DNA of 64,000 nt, from contig CBDIDO010000003.1 of NCBI GenBank assembly GCA_965277735.1, forward strand, positions 1,364,001-1,428,000, written 5' to 3'. A model generated the notes under the pieces. The model had not been told where the DNA came from. It did not search any database and saw nothing but the letters and a program-made list of their open reading frames with translations. The position numbers and the translations under genes were made by a program. The DNA is from RH-AL1 sp965277735. GTDB lineage: Bacteria > Pseudomonadota > Alphaproteobacteria > Rhizobiales > Beijerinckiaceae. Below are positions 30,127 to 40,065 of this stretch, piece by piece. Every line of letters starts with the position of its first letter. Within the stretch, counting starts at the first letter, position 1.

Positions 30127-31596
30127 CTAGGCGCCGATCTTCGCCGCACCCGCCTTGCCGCGCATCACGGAATGATAGCGGCTGTAGCCGAAGTAGATCG
30201 CCAGGCCGATCGCCAGCCAGATGACGAGGCGCGCCCAGGTCGCCAGCGGCAGGCCTGCCATCAGCAGCAGGCAGAAGAGGATGCCGAGGATCGGCACCAC
30301 CGGCACGCCCGGCACGCGGAACGGGCGATGCACGTCGGCGTCGCTCCTGCGCAGATAGATCACCGCGCCGCAGACCAGCACGAAGGCCAGCAGCGTGCCG
30401 ATCGACACCATCTCGCCGAGGATGTCGATCGGCACGAGCGCCGCGACGAGCGCGACGAGCGAGCCGATCAGCGCCTGGCTGAGGTAGGGCGTCTGGTATT
30501 TAGGATGGATCTTCGAGAACATGCCGGGCAGCAGCCCGTCGTGCGACATCGTGTAGAAGATGCGGCTCTGACCGTAGAGCAGCACGAGGATCACGGTGGT
30601 GAGGCCGGTCAGCGCGCCGATCTTGATGAGCACGGAGAACCAGGTGAGCCCGATCACATCGACGCCCTTGGCGATCGGCGCGGCGACGTTGAGCTCCGTG
30701 TAGGGCACGAGGCCGGTCAGCACTGCGGCAACCGCGATGTAGAGGACGGTGCAGATGAACAGCGCGCCGAGAATGCCGCGCGGCATGTCCTTCTGCGGGT
30801 CGCGCGCCTCCTGCGCCGCGGTCGAGACCGCATCGAAGCCGATGAAGGCGAAGAACACGACCGACGAACCGCGCAGGATGCCGCTCCAGCCGTAATGGCC
30901 GAACTCGCCGGTGCTCGCCGGGATGAAGGGGTGCCAGTTGGCGGGCTTCACGAAGGCCGCGCCGAGCGCGATGAAGGCGACGACGACGACCAGTTTCACG
31001 GCGACCATGATGTTGTTGAGCCGCGCCGATTCCTTGGTGCCCATGATCAGCATGACCGTGAGCGCGGCGACGATGAGCACGGCCGGCAGATTGAACAGCG
31101 CGTGCACGGTCGTGCCGTCGGCGAGCTTGATCTCGGTGCCGGGCGGCGCCGTGAGAGTCGCCGGGATCGTGATGCCCATGTTGCTCAGCAGGCTGAGGGC
31201 GTACTTGCTCCAGCCCACCGCGACGGTTGCCGCGCCCATCGCGTACTCCAGGATGAGATCCCAGCCGATGATCCAGGCGAAGATCTCGCCGAGCGTGGCG
31301 TAGGTATAGGTGTAGGAGGAGCCCGCGACCGGCAGCATGGCGGCGAGCTCGGAATAGCAGAGGCCGACGAAGGCGCAGGCGACACCGCCGAGCACGAAGG
31401 ACAGCATGATCGCCGGCCCGGCATAGTTCGCGGCGGCGGTTCCGGTCAAAACGAAGATGCCGGCGCCGATGATCGCGCCGATGCCCATCGCCGTGATGCT
31501 CCACACCCCGAGCGATTTCGCCATCGACGTTTCGCCCTCGCCGCTGGCGACGATGTCGGCAACCGATTTTCGAGCTGTTAGGGCCACCGTATCCAT
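30127..31596 (-). CDS. APC-family amino acid permease (cationic amino acid transporter type)
   Basis: 489 residues with 12 or more membrane segments. The first helix has the APC signature GIGAIIGAGIFVLTG; later segments keep GFDAVSTAAQEARDPQKDMP, the substrate/gating region typical of CAT/YfnA-like permeases. Likely imports amino acids across the inner membrane by proton symport; specificity cannot be read from sequence. The gene is monocistronic: the bidirectional terminator lies 26 bases past its stop, and the divergent outer-membrane gene begins 189 bases upstream. Confidence 0.93.
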   Translation of the reverse strand: MDTVALTARKSVADIVASGEGETSMAKSLGVWSITAMGIGAIIGAGIFVLTGTAAANYAGPAIMLSFVLGGVACAFVGLCYSELAAMLPVAGSSYTYTYATLGEIFAWIIGWDLILEYAMGAATVAVGWSKYALSLLSNMGITIPATLTAPPGTEIKLADGTTVHALFNLPAVLIVAALTVMLIMGTKESARLNNIMVAVKLVVVVAFIALGAAFVKPANWHPFIPASTGEFGHYGWSGILRGSSVVFFAFIGFDAVSTAAQEARDPQKDMPRGILGALFICTVLYIAVAAVLTGLVPYTELNVAAPIAKGVDVIGLTWFSVLIKIGALTGLTTVILVLLYGQSRIFYTMSHDGLLPGMFSKIHPKYQTPYLSQALIGSLVALVAALVPIDILGEMVSIGTLLAFVLVCGAVIYLRRSDADVHRPFRVPGVPVVPILGILFCLLLMAGLPLATWARLVIWLAIGLAIYFGYSRYHSVMRGKAGAAKIGA

Positions 31597-31785
31597 CGTT
31601 ACCTCGCTTCAAAGTTTGCAATGACGTGCCCGGGAAAGATGCACCGGGCGTGCCAGAAGCATTTCGGTCACATATCTGAAAGAATGTCGAGACGGCCCAA
31701 AGTTTGATCGTCCACTGGTCCGCAGGTTGCCTTAGACTTTCGAATGCTCGCGACTCAGGCGGGCAAATGGGAAGCGGGGGCTTTC

Positions 31786-32892
31786 ATGAGCGGACAAGAC
31801 AAAATCGTCGCCGTATTGGCGACGGGCAAACACTTGCGCGCGACGAGGCTGGTGCTTCTCGCGACGTCGCTATTGGTCGGCGCCGGCTCGGCGTACGCGC
31901 AGCAGAGGCCTCAGGCCATCCTGCCGAACACGGATACCGGAATCGACCCGTTCTATACGGGCTCGCTGCTGTCGCCGTCGCCGGCTGTGCCGAAGGCCGG
32001 GCTCTACGCCTTCGAGCCCTACGTCATCGAGACCGTCAACCCGGGCAAGTACGGCGCGCGCGGTGGTCTTTCGCCTGTCGCGGACACGACCTCGTCGACC
32101 TCGACCTTCACGCTGAACAAGTACGGCATCACCGATCATCTCTCGATCGAGGTCAGTCCGCAGACGCAGATCAACCAGGATCAGCTGGGCTTCAACTCCG
32201 GCAGCCAGATCGCCGACCTGCCGGTCGAGCTCGAGTATCGCTTCCTCGACCAGGACAAGAAGACCGGCAAGCCGTCGCTGACCTTCTCGGCCGGCGTCGA
32301 CGTGCCGACCGGCCGCTACCAGAACCTCTACAGCGGCCTCGACGGGCAGGGCTCCGGCACCTACCGCGCACGTCTCGGCCTCGTCGCCCAGTCGCTACTC
32401 TACGGCCAGAGCCAGCATCCGGTGCGTATCCGCGTGTGGCTCGACGGCGCCATCCCGCTCGGCGGCGTGGGCATCAACAACATTTCGGTGTTCGGAACCG
32501 ACACCGGCTTCACCGGCACCGGCTATTCCGGCATCTCCGGCACGACGGGCATGAGCGTCGAATATTCGATCACCCAGCGCCTCGTCTTCGCGAACGACAT
32601 CCAGTTCCAGGCCAGCCGTCCCAGCGTCGCCTACGGCTTCACGGGCGGCAAAACGACCTACCTGCGTGGCAGCACGTCCGACAACCTGCAGCTCGCGCCG
32701 GCCTTCGAATATAGCTTCAACGACTATTTCGGCATCATCGCCGGCTGCGCCTTCTCCGTCGAAGGCCACAACACATCGCAGGTCATCCAGCCGCAGATTG
32801 CCTTCAACTTCGTCCTCGATACGACGAAGCCGATGGGCGGCATCCCGCTGCTGTTCACCGACCTGCCGGGCTACCAGCCCGCCAAGTACTAG
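31786..32892 (+). CDS. Predicted outer-membrane beta-barrel / transporter-like protein
   Basis: 368 residues. The N-terminal signal peptide runs to about residue 37 (LLVGAGSAYAQQ). The rest is rich in alternating polar/aromatic beta strands, Gly and Thr, ending in a strand with aromatic residues (FNFVLDTT), as in putative phenol/MetA-pathway-type outer-membrane proteins. ATG 31786 is preferred over ATG 31744 because GGGGG precedes it and the charged n-region then fits a signal peptide; the earlier start would add 14 residues. Substrate unknown. Divergent from the amino-acid permease. Confidence 0.75.
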   Translation: MSGQDKIVAVLATGKHLRATRLVLLATSLLVGAGSAYAQQRPQAILPNTDTGIDPFYTGSLLSPSPAVPKAGLYAFEPYVIETVNPGKYGARGGLSPVADTTSSTSTFTLNKYGITDHLSIEVSPQTQINQDQLGFNSGSQIADLPVELEYRFLDQDKKTGKPSLTFSAGVDVPTGRYQNLYSGLDGQGSGTYRARLGLVAQSLLYGQSQHPVRIRVWLDGAIPLGGVGINNISVFGTDTGFTGTGYSGISGTTGMSVEYSITQRLVFANDIQFQASRPSVAYGFTGGKTTYLRGSTSDNLQLAPAFEYSFNDYFGIIAGCAFSVEGHNTSQVIQPQIAFNFVLDTTKPMGGIPLLFTDLPGYQPAKY

Positions 32893-32947
32893 CAACGTCT
32901 ATTCGGCAAGTCGGCTGTCGCCGGCTTGCTCCTCCAACGTACGAGAC

Positions 32948-33850
32948 CTAGCGGCCGGCGTCGCGTTCCAACTGGCGCGCGACCTCGGCCGTCAGCCATT
33001 CGCGGAAGCGCTTGATCTTGGCGACGCCACGGCGCTGCTCCGGCGCGACGAGCCAATAGGCGCGCCCGTCGCTCGCGACCATGTCGAACACCCGCACCAG
33101 CCGCCGCTCGGCCAGCGCATTGCGCCAGAAGAACGGGGTGAGGATCGCGACGCCCTGGCCGGTGATCGCCGCGTTGCCGTCGTTGGCCTGCGAGGTCATG
33201 CTGACGCCACGGCGCAGCGGCCCCGGCGGCGTCTCGACGCCGGCCTTGGCGAGCCACAGCGCCCATTCCGCATTGTCCGGACTGATCAGCGGCAGCTCGA
33301 GCAGCGTCTCGGCGGTCGGCCGGCCGTGCCGGCGCAGGAAGGCCGGGCTCGCCATCGGCGTGACATCGATCGTCAGCAGATGGTCGCTCGAGAGCCCCGG
33401 CCAGCGGCCGAAGCCGCCGCGGATCGCGACATCGGCCTGGCTCGTCGAGAAATCGACCAGCGTGTCGTCGACTTGCAGGCGCAGCGCGGTGCCGGGATGC
33501 GCCATCTGGAAGCCGCCGAGGCGCCAGGCCAGCCATTCGTTGGCGAAGGTCTGCGGCGCCGAGATCGTCAGCAGGCTCTCGTCCTCGCTGCGCAGCTCGG
33601 CGAAGGCGGCATCGAGCGCATCGAAGGCGCGCGAGGCGGCGAGCGCGGCGCGCCGGCCGGCATCTGTGAGCAGCACGCGGCGCCGCTCGCGGCGGAACAG
33701 CGGCACGCCGAGCCGATCCTCGAGCTGGCGGATCTGGTAGCTCACGGCCGCCTGGCTCATGCCCAATTCGGCGGCGGCGCTGGTGAAGTTCTCATGACGC
33801 GCCGCGCACTCGAACACGCGGACGGCGGACAGCGGCGGCAGGTGGCGCAT
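32948..33850 (-). CDS. LysR family regulator, GcvA-like
   Basis: 300 residues. Winged HTH at about 6-65 (PLSAVRVFECAARHENFTSA, then ELGMSQAAVSYQIRQLEDRLG) closely follows the GcvA/AmpR subgroup; the effector domain occupies 90-300. A palindrome GATAAG-N5-CTTATC ends one base before its own start codon, as expected for autoregulation, and the same box recurs before the small gene at 34481. The physical link to that gene pair suggests they are its targets. The effector is unknown. Confidence 0.92.
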   Translation of the reverse strand: MRHLPPLSAVRVFECAARHENFTSAAAELGMSQAAVSYQIRQLEDRLGVPLFRRERRRVLLTDAGRRAALAASRAFDALDAAFAELRSEDESLLTISAPQTFANEWLAWRLGGFQMAHPGTALRLQVDDTLVDFSTSQADVAIRGGFGRWPGLSSDHLLTIDVTPMASPAFLRRHGRPTAETLLELPLISPDNAEWALWLAKAGVETPPGPLRRGVSMTSQANDGNAAITGQGVAILTPFFWRNALAERRLVRVFDMVASDGRAYWLVAPEQRRGVAKIKRFREWLTAEVARQLERDAGR

Positions 33851-33867
33851 GATAAGACAGCCTTATC
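33851..33867. promoter_or_regulatory. LysR-type box 1, GATAAG-ACAGC-CTTATC
   Basis: Perfect 6-5-6 dyad containing the T-N11-A signature of LysR operators. It touches the lysR start codon on the minus strand and lies 88 bp before the ATG of small-gene copy 1 on the plus strand. Confidence 0.65.
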
Positions 33868-33933
33868 AAGAGTGAGCCGGTTTTTGTTGGCACGGATCCG
33901 CGACGGACGCCATTCTTCAGCACGGGCAACGAC

Positions 33934-34200
33934 ATGCCCTGCTCAGGAGGCTTCCATGGCCGCCGCAAGAATAGCCGTATTTTCGATCACCTCAACGCCG
34001 TCGGAACGCGTCTTCGCGGCTTCATCGACGAGATCAAGGCTGGTCTCGATGCGCTGCATCGCGTGCAGTTCGACGAGCCCTGGAATCGGGCGCACCGCCC
34101 GACCTACGAGGAATGGCAGGACTTCATCGCGCCACGCCCGACGGCACTTCGGCCGATGCGCGCGTCCGGCCCTTCTGCGCCCCGGGCCGCCTGGCGTTGA
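33934..34200 (+). CDS. Small protein, duplicated gene copy 1 (start region shifted)
   Basis: 88 residues if read from ATG 33934. Residues ~9-60 (HGRRKNSRIFDHLNAVGTRL, then GLDALHRVQFDEPWNRAHRP) align without gaps to the 54-residue copy 2 at 34481. The expected start, ATG 33956 with AGGAGG before it, is one base out of frame compared with copy 2: one base was lost between the ATG and codon 3. Either translation now starts at 33934, with no Shine-Dalgarno, or this copy is a pseudogene. The C-terminus runs about 27 residues past the end of copy 2. Function unknown; no membrane segment. Confidence 0.4.
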   Translation: MPCSGGFHGRRKNSRIFDHLNAVGTRLRGFIDEIKAGLDALHRVQFDEPWNRAHRPTYEEWQDFIAPRPTALRPMRASGPSAPRAAWR

Positions 34201-34274
34201 CGGCCTCCCGTCGGCCGCCTGAAGAGGTCGCACAATGGCCTCTTCCCCGAATCTCATCTCCCGATCATCCTGAT

Positions 34275-34300
34275 GGCCGAAGTCTTCCGCGACTTCGGCC
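34275..34300. terminator. Hairpin between the two small-gene copies
   Basis: GGCCGAAGTC-TTCCGC-GACTTCGGCC, a perfect 10-bp stem. No T-run follows. It separates copy 1 from the box and leader of copy 2 and is a plausible transcript end. Confidence 0.4.
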
Positions 34301-34373
34301 GCTGCCGCGTCAGGGATCCGATGCCGCACTGCACACTCGGAACCGCGTGCGAGCGGCAGCGGGCGCCCATATC

Positions 34374-34390
34374 GATAAGCTCACCTTATC
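34374..34390. promoter_or_regulatory. LysR-type box 2, GATAAG-CTCAC-CTTATC
   Basis: Second copy of the dyad; both copies share GATAAG and CCTTATCAAG. It lies 90 bp before the ATG of copy 2, the same distance as box 1 to its gene, and the leaders are themselves homologous (shared TTTTTGTTGGC and CGGGCAACGACATGCC). Confidence 0.65.
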
Positions 34391-34480
34391 AAGTCCATGC
34401 CCCTTTTTGTTGGCGCGAGTCCGCGCCTGGCGCCATGTCTCCTGTGCGGGCAACGACATGCCAAACAAGAGGAGGCTCCT

Positions 34481-34645
34481 ATGGTCCGCCGCCAGAATGG
34501 ACAGTTTTTCGATCACATCGACAGTGTTCGCGCGACGATCGTTCGCGTGCTCCGCGACATCGACGCTGGGTTCGCCGCCCTTTACCGCGTGCAGCACCAG
34601 CAGCCCTGGAAGCCGGTCCGCAAGCCGACCTCCGGCGAGTGGTAG
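34481..34645 (+). CDS. Small protein, duplicated gene copy 2
   Basis: 54 residues: basic start MVRRQNGQFFDHIDSVRATI, an amphipathic helix (about 15-38) and a Trp/Pro-rich end (QQPWKPVRKP). AAGAGGAGG (34467-34475) precedes ATG 34481 by five bases, so it is well translated if transcribed. It is a paralogue of copy 1 with the same leader and box, and is closed by a hairpin at 34654. No known family recognised. Adjacent LysR regulator and shared boxes suggest inducible expression. Confidence 0.6.
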   Translation: MVRRQNGQFFDHIDSVRATIVRVLRDIDAGFAALYRVQHQQPWKPVRKPTSGEW

Positions 34646-34653
34646 GCCGCTGA

Positions 34654-34679
34654 GCTCGCTCCGCGCCTGCGGAGCGAGC
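34654..34679. terminator. Hairpin after small-gene copy 2
   Basis: GCTCGCTCCG-CGCCTG-CGGAGCGAGC, perfect 10-bp stem nine bases after the stop. Followed by CATTTACG rather than a full T-run. Confidence 0.5.
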
Positions 34680-34904
34680 ATTTACGACACGGGATCAGGC
34701 TGGTTCGCTGCGATCTCGTCCGCGGCTTTCGCGAGCGTGGCCCCGAGCAGGTCCGGGCGCTTCCGCGGCCGCGACGCGTCCTATACGACCTCGACATTCG
34801 TGTGTCGGTTGCAAGAGGCGAGCATAGTACACGCGCCTGCGTCGACCGTGCGACCCACCGACGGTGCCTTGCCCCCCGTTCGACATCGCGCTAGCTTTCG
34901 CTCA

Positions 34905-34990
34905 CGCCACAGGGGTGCTGGTCCGTCCGGGCCGGCTGAGATCATACCCTTCGAACCTGAACCTGGGTAATGCCAGCGCAGGGACCGGCC
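34905..34990 (+). ncRNA. TPP riboswitch (THI element) of thiC
   Basis: All conserved pieces are present in order: AGGGGTG (34911), CTGAGA (34936-34941), ACCCTT (34946-34951), GAACCTGA (34953-34960), and TAATGCCAGCGCAGGGA (34968-34984). Binding of thiamine diphosphate normally hides the ribosome site or ends transcription. The thiC start codon is about 80 bases downstream. The region between 34680 and 34905 shows no gene. Confidence 0.95.
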
Positions 34991-35067
34991 TCAGCGAGAC
35001 AAGCCACGGTCGAACACCGCGGTCGCGCCGCCAGCCTCTGCGTCCCTTCATGAAAGAGGACGCGCGG

Positions 35068-36921
<1,854 letters not shown>

Positions 36922-36937
36922 GGCATGACGTCCCTCC

Positions 36938-39007
36938 TTAAACCGAGGGCGCATAAAAGATCTCATAGATCTTTGCCGCAAGTCGACCTTCGACAAACGA
37001 AATTAGATTTTTAGAGACGGGAACGCCAAGAAGATCGAGAAACCCCGCTACGCTAAGAGTACCTAGTATGAACGAGCAAACCAAGGTTCTCGCCGATATG
37101 CCGGCCTCTCCCTGACTCGCCCAAACAACCAACGTGATTATGGCAAAAAGTAACACAGTAAATATTCTAATCGATGTCGTTAGAGCGCGAGCTATCCTAT
37201 ATGTTCGACGTCGATCGTCTTCTGCCTCTTGCGCTCTAAGTTCTTTGAAGGCTTGCTCCCGCGAGATTGCTGAGGCAATATCTTGAGTTAATTTCGCGTT
37301 CTGTTCCGACTCTTCCTGCTGGCGGAGCATCGTTTGCTCTAATTCAGACTTGCTGGCGGCGGCTTCCGCTATAATATTCTCTTCTTCGTTCTTTGCTGCT
37401 TGCAATATTTCAGCCATGTTAAGCTCTCGCACAAGCATCGAGTTGCCAAAACTCTCTTCCTGAGCTATTCGACGGGTTGCCTGAAGTGTGACTATTGTTT
37501 CCTGTTGCCATGAAATCGTCAATCGATCCGACGGCTTTTTCAACCCCTTCTTTAAAGTAACGAAACCATTCCGCATCAGGACGGATGGCTGCAAAGCAGT
37601 TTGATAATAGCTCTCGGCCTGCCTTTTCCGGGACAATGGTTTGGTCTTTCAGAAGCCAGGCGATGGTCGCGGCCTGGCCGACTGTTAAAATAGGAGGGCA
37701 GTTCTGTGCTGAAAGCATTTTCTGTTCGATAAGAAATCTTCTTGCGGAATACGCCAGAAACTTGTTTGAAGTAATAAAAATATATCGTGAATGAGCAAGG
37801 TCGCGTGTTCTAACGCCTTTTCTAAGACGCATTACGTTCGCTAAATAGCTAGCGTCATTTTCTCGATTTTGCTGCCCGTAGGGTTTCTTTCTTTCAGTGG
37901 CGCGAGCGAGAAGGTAATTTTCAAATCTCTTCTGGTCTATCTGAAATTGGGAATCTTTTTCCGAAAAGTTGTCGAGCTGGTCTGCGACAAAGACATTTTT
38001 CCTGGCTAACTTTTCGTTGAAAGTGTTTTGCAGCATCCGGAGATCGCTTATCGAAACCTCGCCCATACTGATGGCCTCTGCTGTCTCGCCTTCGATTTCG
38101 CGCCCTGTATCCTTCACATAGATGATTGTATTCAAGATATTGGCGACTTCGGTTTCATTGCCGCTGAAATACATCGTGGCGAAACCGATATCTTGCAGAT
38201 AGCGTGTCAGCTCCTCTGTCGCAATAGACAGCATTCGACTTGATGTGCCGATGAGCCTCATTAACACAGCCGTGTCGTAGAACACGGTGACTTTGTACTT
38301 AGGATCGATTTGACTTATTTCGGCTACTGACGAGATGAAGTCTTCAATTAAAACACCCATATAAACATTCAGAACCATAGCGAAGAGTTCGGGGCTACCC
38401 ACGTGTAGGCTCTTGATAAAAGCGCCTACCGTCGATATCTCAATCTTGACAGGGTCTACTATAACCCCTTTGAGATTTGCGAAGGGCGATTGTAATTCTG
38501 TCCTGTTGCCTCTCAGGAAATTGAGTAGGGCGTCTCCCCACGTTCCGGATGGCGGTTCAATGTCAAATCCGAGTCTCTTAGCATAGTAGGTAAGTTCATC
38601 GGATATGTGATCAAACTCAGACCCGATTTCGACCTTTGCGGCCTCAAAAGACACCGGTGGCTCAATGGCAATGTAGCGTTTGGTTGTCTTATTAAATGTA
38701 GCGAGGCCTCGATTGACTAAGCTGGGAAACAATTCTTCTATGGCATACAAGGGGGTGTCAAAACCGAACTTGCTTTGAAGAAACTCTTGCGTCTTTATTA
38801 CATCGACCTGCTTTCCAACATTCTGACCTAGGTAGGCGCCTATAAACGGTAGGAGGCAATCCAAGGATCGCGGACGGGAGCCTTGCTGATTTCAGTTCTC
38901 TTGAACATTGCATATAAAAACGCGTATGACTTGGCGGAGCGGTTGGCGCCATTTAGCTTTAGTAGATCTTCTGCTCTTATTATATTGCCCGCAACGCGAT
39001 CCGCCAT
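36938..39007 (-). pseudogene. Frameshifted PIN-like nuclease with C-terminal membrane anchor
   Basis: Three overlapping minus-strand frames look like parts of one ~690-residue protein: 39007 to ~38865 (MADRVAGNIIRAEDLLKLNG), ~38864 to ~37510 (starting LDCLLPFIGAYLGQNV), and ~37510 to 36938. Each junction needs a one-base shift. The second part has a winged-helix-like start, then a PIN-like core: Asp197 (FYDTAVLMRL), Glu239 (GNETEVANIL), Asp337 (ENDASYLANV), and TSN at 365-367 where PIN enzymes usually have TxD. The third part has a coiled coil (~65-135) and two membrane helices. Low GC compared with both flanks. Numbers refer to the second frame. The PIN call is from motif spacing only. Two indels may be real decay or sequencing error. 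Confidence 0.5.
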
Positions 39008-39110
39008 AGCACTAAATCTCCACTCGTGTTCGATGCTAAATGTTCTTCCAGATATTTTTGCAGACTGGATCTTTGCAGCGGAACACATCCTCGCGTTAAA
39101 ATTCTTCAAA

Positions 39111-39672
39111 TCACCGCGAGTTCCAAAACGTACGTGGTGTGAGACGACTATTTCCCCGACCTCCATCCACCCACACCAACCCCACCCCCGCCACCAACAC
39201 CCCCATCGCCGCCGCGTACGCTCCCGCCATCCCCCACCCGATCCGCGCGACATCCATGAACGGATACGGATACCGCCCCTCGAGCGCGCCGCGCGTCAGG
39301 CCGTAGGCGTAATAGGCGAGCGGCAGGAGCAGCCAGAGCAGGGGATCGTGGCGGCGCAGGTGGCCCTTGGGATCGAAGGCGAGCCAGAAGAGCGGCACGA
39401 GGAGCGGCACGACGATGTGCAGCAGAGTGTCCGCGAGGCGCGCGCCGCCAGAGCTCGAGCAGGCCGCGCAGCAGAATCGCGTAGACGAGGCCGACGAGCA
39501 GGATCGCCATCGTCACGAAGGCGAGCAGGCGCGGCCGCGCCCGGCCGTCCAGCGCCGCGGCGGTGAAGGCGAGCGCCACGACAAGATTGGCGACCACGGT
39601 GAAGTAGAGCAGCATCGCCCACAGCGCCGCGGCGAGCGAGCCGGTGAGCGCGACGCTCGCCACCACCTGCAC
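39111..39672 (-). pseudogene. Pr6Pr-like membrane protein, frameshifted
   Basis: First frame (39672 to ~39444) has YFTVVANLVVALAFTAAALDG and VYAILLRGLLELWR; the second frame (from ~39443 on) has LLHIVVPLLVPLFWLAFDPK, DPLLWLLLPLAYYAYGLTRG and GRYPYPFMDVARIGW. Joined, they make a normal Pr6Pr-family protein of six membrane helices. One extra base in the GGCGGCGCGCGCC run near 39444 explains the break. The N-terminal helix extends in frame to ~39740 without a standard start codon, suggesting a second lesion. The C-terminus runs straight into the low-GC island. Function of the family unknown. Confidence 0.6.
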
Positions 39673-39807
39673 CGCGAGGCCGAGCCAGGCGGTGCCCGCG
39701 ACGAGGGCGGCGGCGATCCGGGCGAGCGGCGACAGGGGCGTGTCCTTTCGCGGCGGGCGCCCAAACGCGGGACGCGGCCAAATCGATCATCGCAAGCGAC
39801 CGCACAA

Positions 39808-39876
39808 ATGTCAGCGCACGCCGACATGCCGCCCCATGTCGGCGAACCCAACCGTTGGTCCCGGTCCGTGTCGGCG
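39808..39876. promoter_or_regulatory. Cluster of ATGTCGGCG half-sites, with a perfect dyad
   Basis: In the 393-bp gap 39673-40065. CGCCGACATG-CCGCCC-CATGTCGGCG (39819-39844) is a perfect 10-bp inverted repeat. Further half-sites flank it: ATGTCAGCG at 39808 and CGTGTCGGCG at 39867. Looks like a multi-dimer operator; the regulator is not identifiable. The rest of the gap shows no gene. Confidence 0.5.
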
Positions 39877-40065
39877 CTCGGTGCCGAAGGACCCAGCCGG
39901 AGTCGGCGCACGGCGCCAGAGGCGTACCCCGGCGGCCGTGAACGGCGACGGGGACACGCGTCTCACCACATCCGGCAAACCCGGCGACCGGGGCGCACGG
40001 TCGTTGACAAAAGTGCTGCGTCAACCGCTAAGCTTACGACGAAATCTGACGTACGGACTTCGCCC

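Noticed and set aside
31629..31655. Hairpin GCCCGG...CCGGGC between permease and outer-membrane gene
   Set aside because: Only 6 bp of GC-rich pairing, expected by chance at this GC content.
37495..37520. Programmed +1 ribosomal frameshift in the PIN-like gene
   Set aside because: No slippery codon with stop or stimulator is apparent, and a second shift is also needed at ~38860, so indels are simpler.
36925..39165. Integrated prophage or insertion sequence
   Set aside because: No integrase, transposase, phage structural gene, terminal inverted repeats or clear target duplication at either edge.
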